Shown: positions 45,302 through 54,433, counted from the first letter of the stretch. The stretch: 64,000 nt of DNA from Arthrobacter sp. TMP15 (GCF_039529835.1 NZ_CP154262.1:3410001-3474000); one strand, 5' to 3'. Notes: a model not told the origin generated them from the sequence alone. Made by a program: numbers and translations.

Positions 45302-46734
45302 GCCGGCCATCCCAGCTAGCAAAGTCCGGAGCACTAACCAAGCCCGGTAACGTCACGGCTTTAATGATTGCATTATTGACGGCCTGTGTGGCTTTCCAGC
45401 TAAACGCCTCAATGCTCAGCCCGGCACTTGTGACAATGGGTGAGGAACTGCGAACCGATCAGGCATCGATTGGCCTTTCCCAGACCTGGTTCTTCACAGC
45501 GGCAGCCGTCTTCTCACTATTTTTGCCGCGCTTGAGCGACATCATCGGGCGCAAGAAGGTGCTCATCGCCATGATGGTCCTGATGGGCATTGGCTCGGTC
45601 ATTTCCGCCATGGCACCGGATATCACGTGGCTGTTTGTTGGCCGCATCATCCAAGGCATTAGCGGACCCACCGTTCCGCTGTGCCTGATCATGCTGCACT
45701 CAGCCGTTAAGGATCCCAAAAAGTACGGCGCACTCATGGGCCTGATCACGGCCGTCAACGGAGGCATCGCTGGCATTGATTCTTTTGTGGGCGGCTACTT
45801 TGCCGAACACTTTGGTTTCCGGAGTATTTTCTGGCTGATGGTTGTCATTGCCGCGATCGCCACCGTCTTGATCGCCGTTTTGGCAGGAGAGAGCAAACCC
45901 GGCGAAGGCACCACAATGGACTGGCTTGGCGTGTTCTTCATTGTTGTTGCCGTCGGCGCCCTTCTGACTGCTTTGAATGAGGCCACCAAATTGGTTGGTG
46001 GCATGGAAACCGGTCCACTGCTCAGTGCACTGGCACTGGGCGTGCTTGCCGTTATTGCTTTCATGGCCTTCTGGGCTGTGGAAAAACGCTCCACACATCC
46101 CATGGTTGAGACAGTACATCTGCGCCAACGTTCCACCTGGGCCCCACTTCTAACAACAACACTGACAATGACAGGCATCTTTGCCGTAATCAACGGAATT
46201 GTTCCGGCGTTCGTCCAAGCAGTGGACCCCGGCTTTGGAATTGGCGCAACCCAGATGAGTTTGTTGATCCTGACTCCCTACGCGTTGCTGGGGTGGCTCT
46301 TTGGACCTATTACCGGCCGGATCGCACCCGTCTTTGGCTATACCAAGATGTTGCGGGTTGGGCTGCTGGGTAGCATCGCAGCGCTGGCCATCATCGGATT
46401 CTTGGGCCTGCATAGCTTGCCATGGATGATTACGGGCACCGTCTTGCTGGGAATCATGTACGCCGGTACCGTGAACATCATGCTCAATGGCCTTGGCGTG
46501 GTCCTCTCCCCCGAGGGCAACCCCGGTTTCCTGCCCGGCATGAACGCCGGAGCCTTCAACCTGGGTGCCGGCCTGAGCTTTTTGGTTCTACCGGCGATTC
46601 TGGTGGCGACCGGCCCGCTCAATGGCCATGGCTCTTATCTAAGCGTAGTTCTCGTGGCGATCGCCATCACGGCGGCAGCTTTTGCCGCCTCCCTGCTAGT
46701 GCCCAAACCCCTTGATGCGGAGGTTGCACCATGA
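45298..46734 (+). CDS. MFS transporter, probable nucleoside or ribose uptake
   Basis: This 478-residue, about 14-helix transporter has MFS motif A (LPRLSDIIGRKKVLIAMMVL) and GRIIQGISGPTVPLCLIML. It lies between the nucleoside hydrolase and ribokinase genes, overlapping both by 4 nt, so it probably imports the nucleoside or ribose; the substrate is inferred from context only. Start is TTG 45298. Confidence 0.85.
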   Translation: MSRPSQLAKSGALTKPGNVTALMIALLTACVAFQLNASMLSPALVTMGEELRTDQASIGLSQTWFFTAAAVFSLFLPRLSDIIGRKKVLIAMMVLMGIGSVISAMAPDITWLFVGRIIQGISGPTVPLCLIMLHSAVKDPKKYGALMGLITAVNGGIAGIDSFVGGYFAEHFGFRSIFWLMVVIAAIATVLIAVLAGESKPGEGTTMDWLGVFFIVVAVGALLTALNEATKLVGGMETGPLLSALALGVLAVIAFMAFWAVEKRSTHPMVETVHLRQRSTWAPLLTTTLTMTGIFAVINGIVPAFVQAVDPGFGIGATQMSLLILTPYALLGWLFGPITGRIAPVFGYTKMLRVGLLGSIAALAIIGFLGLHSLPWMITGTVLLGIMYAGTVNIMLNGLGVVLSPEGNPGFLPGMNAGAFNLGAGLSFLVLPAILVATGPLNGHGSYLSVVLVAIAITAAAFAASLLVPKPLDAEVAP

Positions 46735-47663
46735 CCACAAAGAAAATAGTGGTGGCGGGTTCGCTCAATGCCGACCTCACCATATATTGTGAACGGCTCC
46801 CTTCTCCGGGAGAAACTCTGCACGGCAATGGTTTTGCCGTCAATCCCGGCGGCAAGAGCGCCAACCAGGCTGTTGCCGCCGCCAAGTTGGGCGGCACTGT
46901 CACCTTGCTTGGCGCCGTTGGGCGCGATGACAATGGCCGGATGTTACTTGCTTCAACGGCCGGCGCTGGCGTTGATGTCAGCCATGTTCAGCAGGTCGTT
47001 GAGCCCACAGGTGTTGCCGTGATTTCCGTGGATGCCAACGGCGAGAACACCATCATTATCTCCGCCGGAGCCAACGGAACACTGTCCGCTGACCACATGT
47101 CTCCAGCCGTGTTTGCTGATGCGGGGGTGGTTTGTCTATGCCTGGAGGTTCCCCTGGATACCGTCCAAGCCGCCGCACAGGCCGGGCACTACGCCGGAGC
47201 AACAGTGTTGCTAAACCTTTCGCCTTACGCTCCCATCACCCAGGAACTGGCCGAGCTTACCGATGTTTTGCTCGTCAACTCCCACGAGGCTTCCCAGTTC
47301 CTTGACGGCTTTGACATGCCTGCCCAGGACGCCCCGGTCACTGACTGGCATGGTGCAATAGCGCAGTTTGGCCAGCGCGGGCTGCACAAGGTTCTTCTCA
47401 CTTTAGGAGCTGCCGGATCCGTTGTGCTGGATTCGCTGAACACCTCCGAGCAGGTGGTTCGGATATCGCCAACCAAGGTTGACGCTGTAGACACCACCGG
47501 GGCCGGAGATGCCTTTACCGGCGCTGTTGCCGCGCGATTGGCAGCTGGGGACAGCCTGATTGAAGCCGCCCGCTACGCATCAGTTGCCGCAGCATTGGCC
47601 GCAACAAAGAAGGGCACTCAAGCCGCTTACCCAACGGCAGATCAGCTCCAGGCGCACCTCTAA
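46731..47663 (+). CDS. rbsK: Ribokinase
   Basis: This 310-residue PfkB-family kinase has VAGSLNADLTIYCERLPSPGETLHG, the glycine-rich GFAVNPGGKSANQAVAAAKLGG and the active-site DTTGAGDAFTGAVAARL. It phosphorylates ribose to ribose-5-phosphate. It is the last gene of the nucleoside hydrolase operon, overlapping the transporter stop (ATGA), and gives a complete route from nucleoside to the pentose phosphate pathway. Confidence 0.93.
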   Translation: MTTKKIVVAGSLNADLTIYCERLPSPGETLHGNGFAVNPGGKSANQAVAAAKLGGTVTLLGAVGRDDNGRMLLASTAGAGVDVSHVQQVVEPTGVAVISVDANGENTIIISAGANGTLSADHMSPAVFADAGVVCLCLEVPLDTVQAAAQAGHYAGATVLLNLSPYAPITQELAELTDVLLVNSHEASQFLDGFDMPAQDAPVTDWHGAIAQFGQRGLHKVLLTLGAAGSVVLDSLNTSEQVVRISPTKVDAVDTTGAGDAFTGAVAARLAAGDSLIEAARYASVAAALAATKKGTQAAYPTADQLQAHL

Positions 47664-47706
47664 CCGCCTCATCCACCGCCACTGCCCCCTGCCGCCTGCC
47701 CCACCC

Positions 47707-47767
47707 CGGTGAGGTTGGAGATGATGACACCCCGGAGGATGGGGTGTCATCATCTCCAACCTCACCG
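47707..47767. repeat. Hairpin repeat B, copy 1 (27-bp perfect stem)
   Basis: Positions 47707-47733 pair perfectly with 47741-47767 around the loop GGAGGAT. The inner 19 bp of the stem, TTGGAGATGATGACACCCC, also form the core of the hairpin at 49852-49917. The outer 8 bp (CGGTGAGG) differ from that copy. It lies 43 nt after rbsK and overlaps the only start codons of the tetR-type gene. Confidence 0.93.
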
Positions 47768-48401
47768 AACACCTAAAGAACACCGTTCACTATGTAGTCG
47801 AGCGTTCTCATACCGCTACGCTAAATCCACGACTGCATCTGGAACCGCGCGCGCTAGAGCTCGCACTGCCCTGACCCAAGAAATCCTGGACGTGGCTCAC
47901 CGCCAACTAGCCACTGTCGGGGCTAGTGAGTTATCCCTTCGAGCGGTGGCACAGGAGTTGGAGATGGTGCCCTCTGGGCTCTATCGGTACTTTGAGAACC
48001 GCGATGCTTTGCTCACAGCGTTGATCATTGGGGCCTACGACGCCCTGGGCGAGCAGGCAGAACAAGCAGTCAAAAACACGCCTAGAGGCGATCACAGCGG
48101 CCGGTGGCGTGCCGTATGCCAGTCGGTCCGAGATTGGGCGGTAGCGCACCCACGAGAGTTCACCCTGATTTACGGCTCGTTCGTCACGGACTACCGGGCC
48201 ACTGCCGACACAGTTGCCCCTGCCGGCACAGTTGCCCCTGCCACTCTCATTCGTGCCCTCACCGCCTGGAGCCAAGTGCTGGGCATCATCAGCCAAGAAG
48301 TGTTTGGTCACTTGGAAGGGGCCTTCAGCAATTACGCGGAACTCTTCGATCAGAGTGTTGAGCTGATGGAAGATATGCTTGGTCTCCCGCCCCATCCCTA
48401 G
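47721..48401 (+). CDS. TetR-family transcriptional regulator (start uncertain)
   Basis: The protein has a TetR helix-turn-helix (LRAVAQELEMVPSGLYRYFENRDALLTALI) and a C-terminal domain with HPREFTLIYGSFVTDY, as in the WHG group of TetR regulators. The only ATG, GTG or TTG codons in frame before the helix-turn-helix lie inside hairpin B (GTG 47709, ATG 47721, ATG 47724). The usual start near KSTTASGTARARARTALTQ has none. So the native start may have been lost or the hairpin may provide it. It is convergent with the symporter gene. Confidence 0.72.
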   Translation: MMTPRRMGCHHLQPHRTPKEHRSLCSRAFSYRYAKSTTASGTARARARTALTQEILDVAHRQLATVGASELSLRAVAQELEMVPSGLYRYFENRDALLTALIIGAYDALGEQAEQAVKNTPRGDHSGRWRAVCQSVRDWAVAHPREFTLIYGSFVTDYRATADTVAPAGTVAPATLIRALTAWSQVLGIISQEVFGHLEGAFSNYAELFDQSVELMEDMLGLPPHP

Positions 48402-48449
48402 GCCGCCCATCTCTAGGCCACCCCACCTCTAGGCCCCCACCTCTAGGCC
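48396..48449. repeat. Short tandem repeat (CTCTAGGCC units) between tetR and symporter genes
   Basis: Four units of CTCTAGGCC (first is CCCTAGGCC) start at 48396, 48411, 48427 and 48441 with C-rich spacers. The TAG of unit 1 ends the tetR-type gene; the complement of unit 4 supplies the TAG of the symporter gene. Confidence 0.88.
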
Positions 48450-49723
48450 AGAGCGTGTGAGGTGGCCGTGCCGCCTTCTCCAGCTTCCACATTTTCATCT
48501 GCCGGATCCTGCGCCTGGCTACCCAAGTGCCCCCGCGTGAGCTTGTTCATTATCAAGGCAATGGCGCCATCGCCTGTCACGTTCGTGGCCGTGCCGAAGC
48601 TGTCCAGCGCGATGTACGCCGCAAACATGAGCCCCACCTCGGCCTCGCCAAACCCAAGCATCTGCGAAAGTAGTCCCGCGGCAGCAGCGATCGCACCGCC
48701 AGGAACGCCCGGCGCGGCAATCATCATCACTCCGAGCATCAGGATAAACGGCAGGTAAGAGCCTAAGGTGACGCTGCCGCCCGTGAGCAATAGGACGGCG
48801 ATTGAGAAACAGGTAATCTTCACCATCGAACCCGACAGGTGGATGGTGGCACACAGCGGCACGACAAAGCCCGATACCGAGTCCGAAACTCCATTCTTCT
48901 TGGTAGAGGCAAGCGTCACAGGAATTGTCGCAGCTGAGGATGAGGTACCCAATGCTGTGAAATACGCATCACGCATGTTCCATAGTGCTTTGAACGGGTT
49001 AAGGCCGGACATTGCCCCCGCCACGGAGTACTGCGCAAGCAGCACCACGAACGTCAGGGCAAAGGAAACAACGGCTACGAGCAGGAACTTTGTTACAACG
49101 GTAACGGCGGAGCCACTGGCTGAAAGATCCATGAAGATGCCAAAGATAAATAGCGGCAGTGCTGGCACAATAATGCGCCGGATCACTGACTCAATGACTG
49201 TGCGGAATTCGACGGCTCCGCGAAAGAGCACCTTGCTGTGGAAAGCTGTGAGTCCAATGCCAAGTATGAACGCGAGCACCAGAGCACTCATGACGCCGAT
49301 CACGGGAGGCAGGACAATCTCTGTCGCCGAGTCACTGGCACTGGCCACCACCGTCAGGTAGGGACTGAACCCCGAGCCGGACTCATCACCAAACGCATCA
49401 AGCCCACCCCCTGAGAGGGTCGAGGTGAACAGCCACCTGCTCACGAAGTACGCGAGCAGTCCCGCCAGGACAGTGGACCCGTAGGCGATCAAGGCCGTAA
49501 TCCCTAGCCACTTGCCGGCGCCTTTGCCAAGCTCGGCAATGGCTGGCATGACAAGCCCCAAAATGATCAGTGGGACAACGAAGCCCAGGAAACCCGAGAA
49601 GATCGAGTTGTAAGTCATGAATACGCTGCCGAGCCATACGGGCATCACCGGGCCCGTAAGAATACCTAGGACGATGGCTAGGATAATCCAGCCAAGTAGC
49701 GGGATTGATTTCAACAGTTTCAT
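48443..49723 (-). CDS. Dicarboxylate/amino acid:cation symporter (DAACS family)
   Basis: This 426-residue protein of about eight helices and two hairpins has SSSAATIPVTLAST (serine-rich hairpin 1) and IHLSGSMVKITCFSIAVLLL, close to the GltP/DctA/SstT family. It probably imports a C4-dicarboxylate or acidic/hydroxy amino acid with sodium or protons; SstT-like serine/threonine uptake is another option. ATG 49723 has GAGG upstream; the in-frame extension reaches into the hairpin at 49852 and is not credible. Confidence 0.85.
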   Translation of the reverse strand: MKLLKSIPLLGWIILAIVLGILTGPVMPVWLGSVFMTYNSIFSGFLGFVVPLIILGLVMPAIAELGKGAGKWLGITALIAYGSTVLAGLLAYFVSRWLFTSTLSGGGLDAFGDESGSGFSPYLTVVASASDSATEIVLPPVIGVMSALVLAFILGIGLTAFHSKVLFRGAVEFRTVIESVIRRIIVPALPLFIFGIFMDLSASGSAVTVVTKFLLVAVVSFALTFVVLLAQYSVAGAMSGLNPFKALWNMRDAYFTALGTSSSAATIPVTLASTKKNGVSDSVSGFVVPLCATIHLSGSMVKITCFSIAVLLLTGGSVTLGSYLPFILMLGVMMIAAPGVPGGAIAAAAGLLSQMLGFGEAEVGLMFAAYIALDSFGTATNVTGDGAIALIMNKLTRGHLGSQAQDPADENVEAGEGGTATSHALA

Positions 49724-49851
49724 GGTGATCCTCGGGTCGAAGCAGTTGCAAAAACGCGAGAATACGGACCACGATTGTGGCGCAGGGCACGCTTGAGCAA
49801 TGTTAGACGGAGCGGGAGGAAAACACGTAATCGGGTGTGCGTGATCTGGAA

Positions 49852-49917
49852 CTTCCGTTGATATTGGAGATGATGACACCCCCTCCGGGGTGTCATCATC
49901 TCCAATATCAACGGAAG
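49852..49917. repeat. Hairpin repeat B, copy 2 (31-bp perfect stem)
   Basis: Positions 49852-49882 pair perfectly with 49887-49917 around loop CTCC. The inner 19 bp are TTGGAGATGATGACACCCC, as in 47707-47767, while the outer 12 bp (CTTCCGTTGATA) are different yet still self-complementary. It lies between panC (36 nt after its stop) and the symporter gene (129 nt upstream of its start). Confidence 0.93.
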
Positions 49918-49952
49918 CGGCGGGAAAAATCGTGGTCCGCGAGTTTTAGAGA

Positions 49953-50897
49953 TCAGCCCAGGAGCATGTTATCGATCAGCCGGACAGCCCCCACTTTGGC
50001 CGCGATAAGGGCTAATGCCTCTCCAGTGAACGGGGTGTCTTGGCAGTTCTCACCACGCGCGGCAAGTGTCTGCGGATCCACAACTTCCAAATAATCCAGC
50101 TCCACCCCGGGCGCGCTACGGACCAATTCCTCGGCTGAGAAGATATCAAGTGGCTCATGGGCATCGGCACGCTGCTTTAAAAGCCGTAACGCACGTGAAA
50201 GTACCAGAGCTGCCTCCCGTTCCTGCGTTGAGAGAAAGCGATTCCGGCTGGAGGAGGCAAGCCCATCCGCGTCACGCACTGTTGGCACGGCCACGATGTC
50301 AACAGGAAAATTCAGGTCCTTCACCATTGTGCGCACCAAGGTCAATTGCTGCGCATCCTTCTGGCCAAAATACGCCCGGTAAGCCGGACGCCCAGACAGC
50401 TCGGGGGCGCCCAGGCCGCCGTCGGGCAACCCCACATGCAGCAGCTTCGAGACAACTGTCAGTGCACCGTCGAAGTGTCCAGGACGTGAGGCACCCTCAT
50501 AAATCTCCCCCATTTTTCCAGCAGTCACTCTAACCATCGGCTCACCACCGGGATACATTTGCGCCACGGACGGGCAGAACATGAAGTCAACGCCGGCCTG
50601 ATCCAACAGGGCAAGATCGGCTTCAGTGCTCCGGGGGTAACGGGCCAGATCCCCGGCATCACCAAACTGCAGAGGGTTGATAAACACCGAAGCAACCACC
50701 ACCGAGTTTTCCGCAACGGCAGTGCCGGCCAGTTCGCTGTGTCCGTGGTGCAGCGCCCCCATCGTAGGAACCAACCCAAGCGTGCCCGGGCGAATCGCCG
50801 TTTCTGCGCTTAAGCCCTGGCTCTGCGCGCGAGAGTGCAGCAGCTGCGCCGTCCTAGCCTTGAGTTCGGCGATGGTTTTCACTAGGGCAATACTCAT
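49953..50897 (-). CDS. panC: Pantoate-beta-alanine ligase
   Basis: This 314-residue enzyme has [16 protein letters not shown] (HIGH-like ATP site), [15 protein letters not shown], and [14 protein letters not shown]. It joins pantoate and beta-alanine with ATP to give pantothenate, the coenzyme A precursor. ATG 50897 fits the family; a TTG at 50915 is alternative. It lies 52 nt after the DUF2520 gene; in related genomes these genes are commonly adjacent. Confidence 0.94.
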   Translation of the reverse strand: MSIALVKTIAELKARTAQLLHSRAQSQGLSAETAIRPGTLGLVPTMGALHHGHSELAGTAVAENSVVVASVFINPLQFGDAGDLARYPRSTEADLALLDQAGVDFMFCPSVAQMYPGGEPMVRVTAGKMGEIYEGASRPGHFDGALTVVSKLLHVGLPDGGLGAPELSGRPAYRAYFGQKDAQQLTLVRTMVKDLNFPVDIVAVPTVRDADGLASSSRNRFLSTQEREAALVLSRALRLLKQRADAHEPLDIFSAEELVRSAPGVELDYLEVVDPQTLAARGENCQDTPFTGEALALIAAKVGAVRLIDNMLLG

Positions 50898-50949
50898 GAT
50901 CTTCACTTTCGGCAAGGTCTGAAAAACACTTGTTCACTTGTATCAATGA

Positions 50950-51882
50950 CTAGCTAAGCGGTGCCCCGGGGTCCGTTTCAGCGTCGTCGTTGGCCAAAGC
51001 TGCTTGGACTCCTAAATACGCTTCGGCGGACAAGAGCCGGCGTCTTGCCGCGCGGGCCGCCGTTGCACCTGACATGGCCAGATAAGCATCCAGTACGTCA
51101 CGCGAGCCCGTGTCAAGAGCGTGTTCTCGCAGCGCGGCTGAATGGGCCGCGATTGTCCCAACATCGCCCCGGGCTACCGGGCCCGTCAGTGCCGATTCAC
51201 CCGAAGTGAGAGCGTTTTCCAAGGCGGCCCGCAGCAGCGGTCCCAGGACCTGGTTGGGCGATTCCACACCAATATCACCCAAAATTTGTGCTGCCTGGGC
51301 TACAAGTGTGACCATATGGTTCGCTGAGTGGGCTAATGCGCCGTGGTACAGGACCCGATCAGCTTCGGCGATGACCACCGGCTCGGCACCCATCTCAACC
51401 ACAAGGGCTTGGGCGATGGGCAGCATGGCCGGGTCCGCAGTGACCCCGAAGCAACAATCGGAGAGCCGGGATAAATCCAGGCTCATTCCGGTAAACGTCA
51501 TGGCGGGGTGCAGCGCCAACGCAATTCCACCGGCCGCTTTTACCGGAGCCAAAACGCCGGTGCCAAAACGACCCGAGGTGTGAGCCACCAGCTGGCCCAC
51601 CTGCCAGGCACCCATGGCCCCAAGACCAGCCACCAAGTCAGCCAACACATCATCCGGAACGGCAAGTAGAACCAGTTCCGCGCGTTCAACAATGTCAGAG
51701 ACCTCAAGCACCGGAACCCCAGGCAGCAGCAGTTCAGCACGCTCTAAAGACGCCTCCGAAACAGCTGACACTCCTACAACAGCATGCCCGGCGGAGCGCA
51801 GTGCCGCACCCAATACGGCACCTACCTTGCCCGCACCGATGATTCCTATGCCAAGGCGGCCTGGCTTAATGGCCACGTTCAT
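50950..51882 (-). CDS. Rossmann-like protein with DUF2520 domain
   Basis: This 310-residue protein has a nucleotide-binding loop (GIGIIGAGKVGAVLGAALRSAGH) and a C-terminal helical DUF2520 domain with VLYHGALAHSANHMVTLV. It resembles NADP-dependent ketopantoate reductase-like or pyrroline-5-carboxylate reductase-like folds. Its place next to panC suggests a link to pantothenate synthesis, for example as a ketopantoate reductase, but this is inference. It overlaps the upstream PH-domain gene by 17 nt. Confidence 0.85.
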   Translation of the reverse strand: MNVAIKPGRLGIGIIGAGKVGAVLGAALRSAGHAVVGVSAVSEASLERAELLLPGVPVLEVSDIVERAELVLLAVPDDVLADLVAGLGAMGAWQVGQLVAHTSGRFGTGVLAPVKAAGGIALALHPAMTFTGMSLDLSRLSDCCFGVTADPAMLPIAQALVVEMGAEPVVIAEADRVLYHGALAHSANHMVTLVAQAAQILGDIGVESPNQVLGPLLRAALENALTSGESALTGPVARGDVGTIAAHSAALREHALDTGSRDVLDAYLAMSGATAARAARRRLLSAEAYLGVQAALANDDAETDPGAPLS

Positions 51883-53407
51883 GCTCCTCTGGGAAGAATT
51901 TTTGCTCGTCAGCTGTCTTCACTAAACGCGGCGGCTGCGTGGAGATCCCCGGAAAAGGGTCTACCTCAGATTCAAGCCATCTCTCGTTGCGATGCAAACG
52001 CCGTGCCGTGGCAGCCCGGACGGCCTGTTCATCGAATAGCTGCAGAGCGTTTGCCACCGACATGTGGTGCACCAGTGGACGGATAGGGCCCACTGTTGAA
52101 TGCAGTTCAAAGTCGACCAAACCAAGTGCTGCCATAAGTGGTCCCTGGCGCAGGCCCAGCGACTGGGTGCGCTCATGGGGCACAACCTGGAGCCTTCTAA
52201 AAAGTACTCCGTGACGGCAAAGCAGAGCCGTCTGCGTAGCCCGGAAAGCGTTATAGCGCCATGCCAAAGGGTCGATCCAACGAGCCGAGCGCGGCGAGTG
52301 AACAAATCCTTCGGTGTTACCCGGCCCGCGCAGCCCGGCGGTGAAGACGTCAAAGGGATTTTCAACTCCCGGATCCGGAAACACCAGCGAAAGCACCGTC
52401 ATGACTTCCTCAAGCGTTCCAGCCGGCAACAGCACCGTCCGTGAACCATTATCCGAGGCATCAGCGCCATAGCCGGCAACATTCACATGTACCCGATACC
52501 AACCAAATGGGCGCCATATAGGTCCTTGGCTGATACCAACAGCTTGAACTCGGCCAGGGGGAATAGTCTGGGAACGGGTTTCCAGCATGCCATAGTGGAG
52601 CCGCACACCATCCGGGGAAACCGCAACCCTGAAATTAAAATCTGTCGTGATGGATTTCCAGTACGCCGCCCCAATACCGATAAAAATGGGGATAGCGGCA
52701 ACGAGGATTCCGGGGCTCCCACTCCAGACAACGGCCACCACGGCTGCGGCAATGACAAGCAGGGCAAACACTGTTGTGCTGCTGATAACTGCCGCACCAA
52801 TAATCCGGCCTGTATTCAGACTAAGCACGTGATGCTCTGGGGCCTCCTGGACCTGCTCCGGGGCTTGCGGATCAACGCTCACCCCTGCCGCACGGGCAAG
52901 AATTGCTGCCCGCAGCCGCTTGGCCTCGGTGAGCTTAAGGAAGGAGAGTTTCATAGCCGACTTCCCGCCGTCGGCCACTTCAAATTTCAGTTCCGCAAGC
53001 CCAAACATCCTTGCCACCAGCGGTTGCACCACATCGATCGCCTGTACCCGATCAATGCGGGCCCTGCGCTGTTGCCGGAACACCACACCGGAGTTAATGT
53101 GCACGTGCTGATCGGTTACTTGGTAGCGGGTGAAGCGCCACGACAGGAAGAACGCCACACCAAAAATGACTATGGCAGCACCTACAACCATCGCAATAAA
53201 TAACGCTGGAGCGCCACCAGTGGGGGAACCACCGCCGCCCCAATCCTCGCTAAATAGAGAACTCAGCGAGTTCCTGCCAAAAACGAAAATAACGGCAACG
53301 ATGGCAACCCAGCCGCGGACAAAGGGCGAGACAGGGTGTACTCGATGCCAGGAGTCCTCGGCGTCGGTCCGGAAAAACTGCTCATGAGCGCGAGCTTCCT
53401 CGTTCAC
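51866..53407 (-). CDS. Bacterial PH-domain (YdbT-like) membrane protein, large
   Basis: This 513-residue protein has an N-terminal pair of helices (GWVAIVAVIFVFG, MVVGAAIVIFGVAFFLSW) then repeated PH-like modules (YQVTDQHVHINSGVVFRQQRRARIDRVQAIDVVQPLVARMFGL; later RHGVLFRRLQVVPHERTQSLGLRQGPL). A second helix pair lies mid-protein (AAVISSTTVFALLVIAAAVVAVVW). Function unknown; a role in envelope maintenance is often suggested. It overlaps the small PH gene by 4 nt and the DUF2520 gene by 17 nt. Confidence 0.85.
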   Translation of the reverse strand: MNEEARAHEQFFRTDAEDSWHRVHPVSPFVRGWVAIVAVIFVFGRNSLSSLFSEDWGGGGSPTGGAPALFIAMVVGAAIVIFGVAFFLSWRFTRYQVTDQHVHINSGVVFRQQRRARIDRVQAIDVVQPLVARMFGLAELKFEVADGGKSAMKLSFLKLTEAKRLRAAILARAAGVSVDPQAPEQVQEAPEHHVLSLNTGRIIGAAVISSTTVFALLVIAAAVVAVVWSGSPGILVAAIPIFIGIGAAYWKSITTDFNFRVAVSPDGVRLHYGMLETRSQTIPPGRVQAVGISQGPIWRPFGWYRVHVNVAGYGADASDNGSRTVLLPAGTLEEVMTVLSLVFPDPGVENPFDVFTAGLRGPGNTEGFVHSPRSARWIDPLAWRYNAFRATQTALLCRHGVLFRRLQVVPHERTQSLGLRQGPLMAALGLVDFELHSTVGPIRPLVHHMSVANALQLFDEQAVRAATARRLHRNERWLESEVDPFPGISTQPPRLVKTADEQKFFPEEHERGH

Positions 53408-53925
53408 AAGCCAGCCAATTTTGCCTCACCACGGGCAGAGAGCTGCTCACGGAGGCGTGCGGCCTCAACTGCCGGCAGACCATTGATCAGGGCATTAGTG
53501 CCAGGGGATGCCGTGTGGAGGTGGATGGTGCTGAGCCCGAGCAAGCGTTCCAATGGCCCCATGGTCACGTCCACATACTGCATGCGACCGTAGGGCACAA
53601 CCATGACCCGGTGGAACATGATGCCACCGCGGATCAGTAGGTCCTCGTTACGTTCCGCATAGCCAATAGCACGCACCTGTCGGGGGATGAGGATCATTTC
53701 CCACACAATGATGATGACAACTACTGCAGGGGCTGCCCATGCTAACCATGCCGGGTAGCCGCTCCAGACTCCTGTCAGCTTTAGCGTCAGCGGCACTGCT
53801 GTCACGGCCAAAAATATCAGGGCGCCAATACCACTGGAAATGAAGCGTGCCGTGATGAGCCTGTCAGAGACGCGCAGAAAGGTAACGTCTTGCGGGTCAA
53901 TCAGACTGCTTTTTTGCTTACGCAA
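53404..53925 (-). CDS. Bacterial PH-domain (YdbS-like) membrane protein, small
   Basis: This protein of about 173 residues has two helices (IGALIFLAVTAVPLTLKL; AWAAPAVVVIIIVWEMIL) and a bPH2 module (AIGYAERNEDLLIRGGIMFHRVMVVPYGRMQYVDVTMGPLERLLGL). It is the usual partner of the larger PH-domain protein. TTG 53925 has GGAGAGGAAG upstream and overlaps the DUF3180 stop by 8 nt; ATG 53949 and 53979 are longer alternatives. Confidence 0.82.
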   Translation of the reverse strand: MRKQKSSLIDPQDVTFLRVSDRLITARFISSGIGALIFLAVTAVPLTLKLTGVWSGYPAWLAWAAPAVVVIIIVWEMILIPRQVRAIGYAERNEDLLIRGGIMFHRVMVVPYGRMQYVDVTMGPLERLLGLSTIHLHTASPGTNALINGLPAVEAARLREQLSARGEAKLAGL

Positions 53926-54433
53926 ATTCTTCCTCTCCTCGCCCCTCATGTTTGGGGCGGGGTTTTGCTGTGGGTTCACTGTCCTCGGGCGGAACTTTAC
54001 AAAAACGCTCTACGATAACGCCCACGGCAACCATCACCAGGGCACCCGCTATCAGGGCAACCATCTGCCAGATCACGGCCAGATCTGCGCGCATGGCAAT
54101 GGTGGGCAGCTGATCAACTAAAATGCCCAGGTGCCAGCCAAGAAGCACGGCTCCAGCATAAGCGCAGGCTTGGGCCAGCACCACTGTGCGGGCTGCCATC
54201 AGCGGATCCAGGGCTTTATCTCGATTTCCGTCCCGCCAGCGACGGACCTTCAAGCCAAGGACCAGGGACACTACGGCGATCAGGGCCATGGTGATCAAGG
54301 AACTCAAAGGTAGAACCGGCAGGGCCAGGCTGGCGCGTGAGGTCAGCTCGGTGGTGGCCCACCCAACCGCGGCCACAATAACCGTCACCGTCACCAGCCA
54401 CGCAGGCCTGATGGTCCGCATTGTGCTTCTCAT
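53918..54433 (-). CDS. DUF3180 membrane protein
   Basis: This 171-residue protein has four hydrophobic helices (WLVTVTVIVAAVGWATTEL; SSLITMALIAVVSLVLGL; VVLAQACAYAGAVLLGW; WQMVALIAGALVMVAVGV) and a charged tail. DUF3180 proteins sit next to folK in actinobacteria and have no assigned function. ATG 54433 has GAGG five nt upstream; an in-frame extension to 54466 is not needed. Confidence 0.82.
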   Translation of the reverse strand: MRSTMRTIRPAWLVTVTVIVAAVGWATTELTSRASLALPVLPLSSLITMALIAVVSLVLGLKVRRWRDGNRDKALDPLMAARTVVLAQACAYAGAVLLGWHLGILVDQLPTIAMRADLAVIWQMVALIAGALVMVAVGVIVERFCKVPPEDSEPTAKPRPKHEGRGEEEFA

